A DNA stretch of 5,750 bases, taken from contig CALGAS010000624.1 of NCBI GenBank assembly GCA_937959175.1, forward strand, positions 1-5,750. Direction: 5' to 3'. Source of the DNA: an uncultured bacterium (GTDB lineage: Bacteria > Planctomycetota > Planctomycetia > Pirellulales > UBA1268). The first letter of the stretch is position 1, and each line of letters opens with the position of its first letter. The notes below the pieces were generated by a model. That model was not told the origin of the DNA. It was given only the letters and a program-made list of their open reading frames with translations, and made no database searches. The position numbers were made by a program, and so were the translations under genes. Of this stretch, positions 5,659 to 5,750 are shown one piece after another.

Positions 5659-5750
5659 ATGCCGCAGACGTCAGCCGCCAGCCAGCCTCCGCCCGCGATG
5701 ACCGCACCGGCCTCTTCCCCCGCGACCACTGCCGGCAAGCCCCCCGGGGC
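5659..5750 (+). CDS. Start of an unidentified gene, cut by the window end
   Basis: ATG 5659 opens a frame that stays open to the end of the window (30 complete codons). It begins MPQTSAASQPPPAMTAPASS and is Pro/Ala/Ser/Thr-rich, which is typical of a disordered N-terminal leader. No domain can be seen. It lies 6 bases after the thioredoxin-like stop codon, so co-transcription is likely if it is real. The ribosome site is weak (GTGAG at 5650-5654 overlaps the upstream stop). ATG 5698, in the same frame, is an alternative start. Too short to assign a function. Confidence 0.4.
   Translation, partial: MPQTSAASQPPPAMTAPASSPATTAGKPPG

Noticed and set aside
4953..5738. 261-residue - frame antisense to the thioredoxin-like gene
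   Set aside because: Arg/Ser/Ala-rich shadow without a domain; the + strand has a strong ribosome site, lipobox and thioredoxin-fold motifs.
1..5750. CRISPR array, tRNA, rRNA or insertion sequence
   Set aside because: No regularly spaced repeats, cloverleaf, conserved rRNA stretch, transposase motif or terminal repeats with target duplication were seen.

Overview
The window is high-GC bacterial DNA with closely spaced protein genes and no phage, transposon, CRISPR, rRNA or tRNA signal. The protein styles suggest a planctomycete, probably of the Pirellulales type: exported TPR proteins, short lipoproteins, a double-length ABC-2 permease with an 'NPVLWRE' segment at the start of its second half, and weak or variable Shine-Dalgarno sites. 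This assignment is inferred from family style only.

Layout. Positions 1-320 hold no convincing gene but are rich in inverted repeats, including a terminator-like hairpin at 159-195. A small secreted Arg/Pro-rich hypothetical protein follows on + (321-752). It converges on a 456-residue exported TPR protein on - (829-2199). A 128-bp divergent promoter region (2200-2327) separates that gene from a 552-residue ABC-2 type permease on + (2328-3986). The permease converges, across 34 bp, on a 274-residue TPR lipoprotein on - (4021-4845). A 231-bp divergent region with a long imperfect inverted repeat leads to a thioredoxin-fold lipoprotein on +. Its best start is a TTG at 5077, not the upstream TTG at 5011, and its active-site motif is CxxS rather than CxxC. 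Six bases later an ATG opens a reading frame that runs off the window (5659-5750).

How the genes may work together. All five complete products are predicted to be exported or in the membrane: two TPR scaffolds, a permease, a redox-fold lipoprotein and a small secreted protein. The strands alternate, so only the last two genes (thioredoxin-like and the partial ORF) look like one transcription unit. No ATPase partner for the permease lies in the window. I see no strong evidence of a wholly new system. The points most worth a second look are the CxxS thioredoxin-like lipoprotein, the internally duplicated permease without a neighbouring ATPase, and the structured intergenic DNA at 1-195 and 4923-4975.
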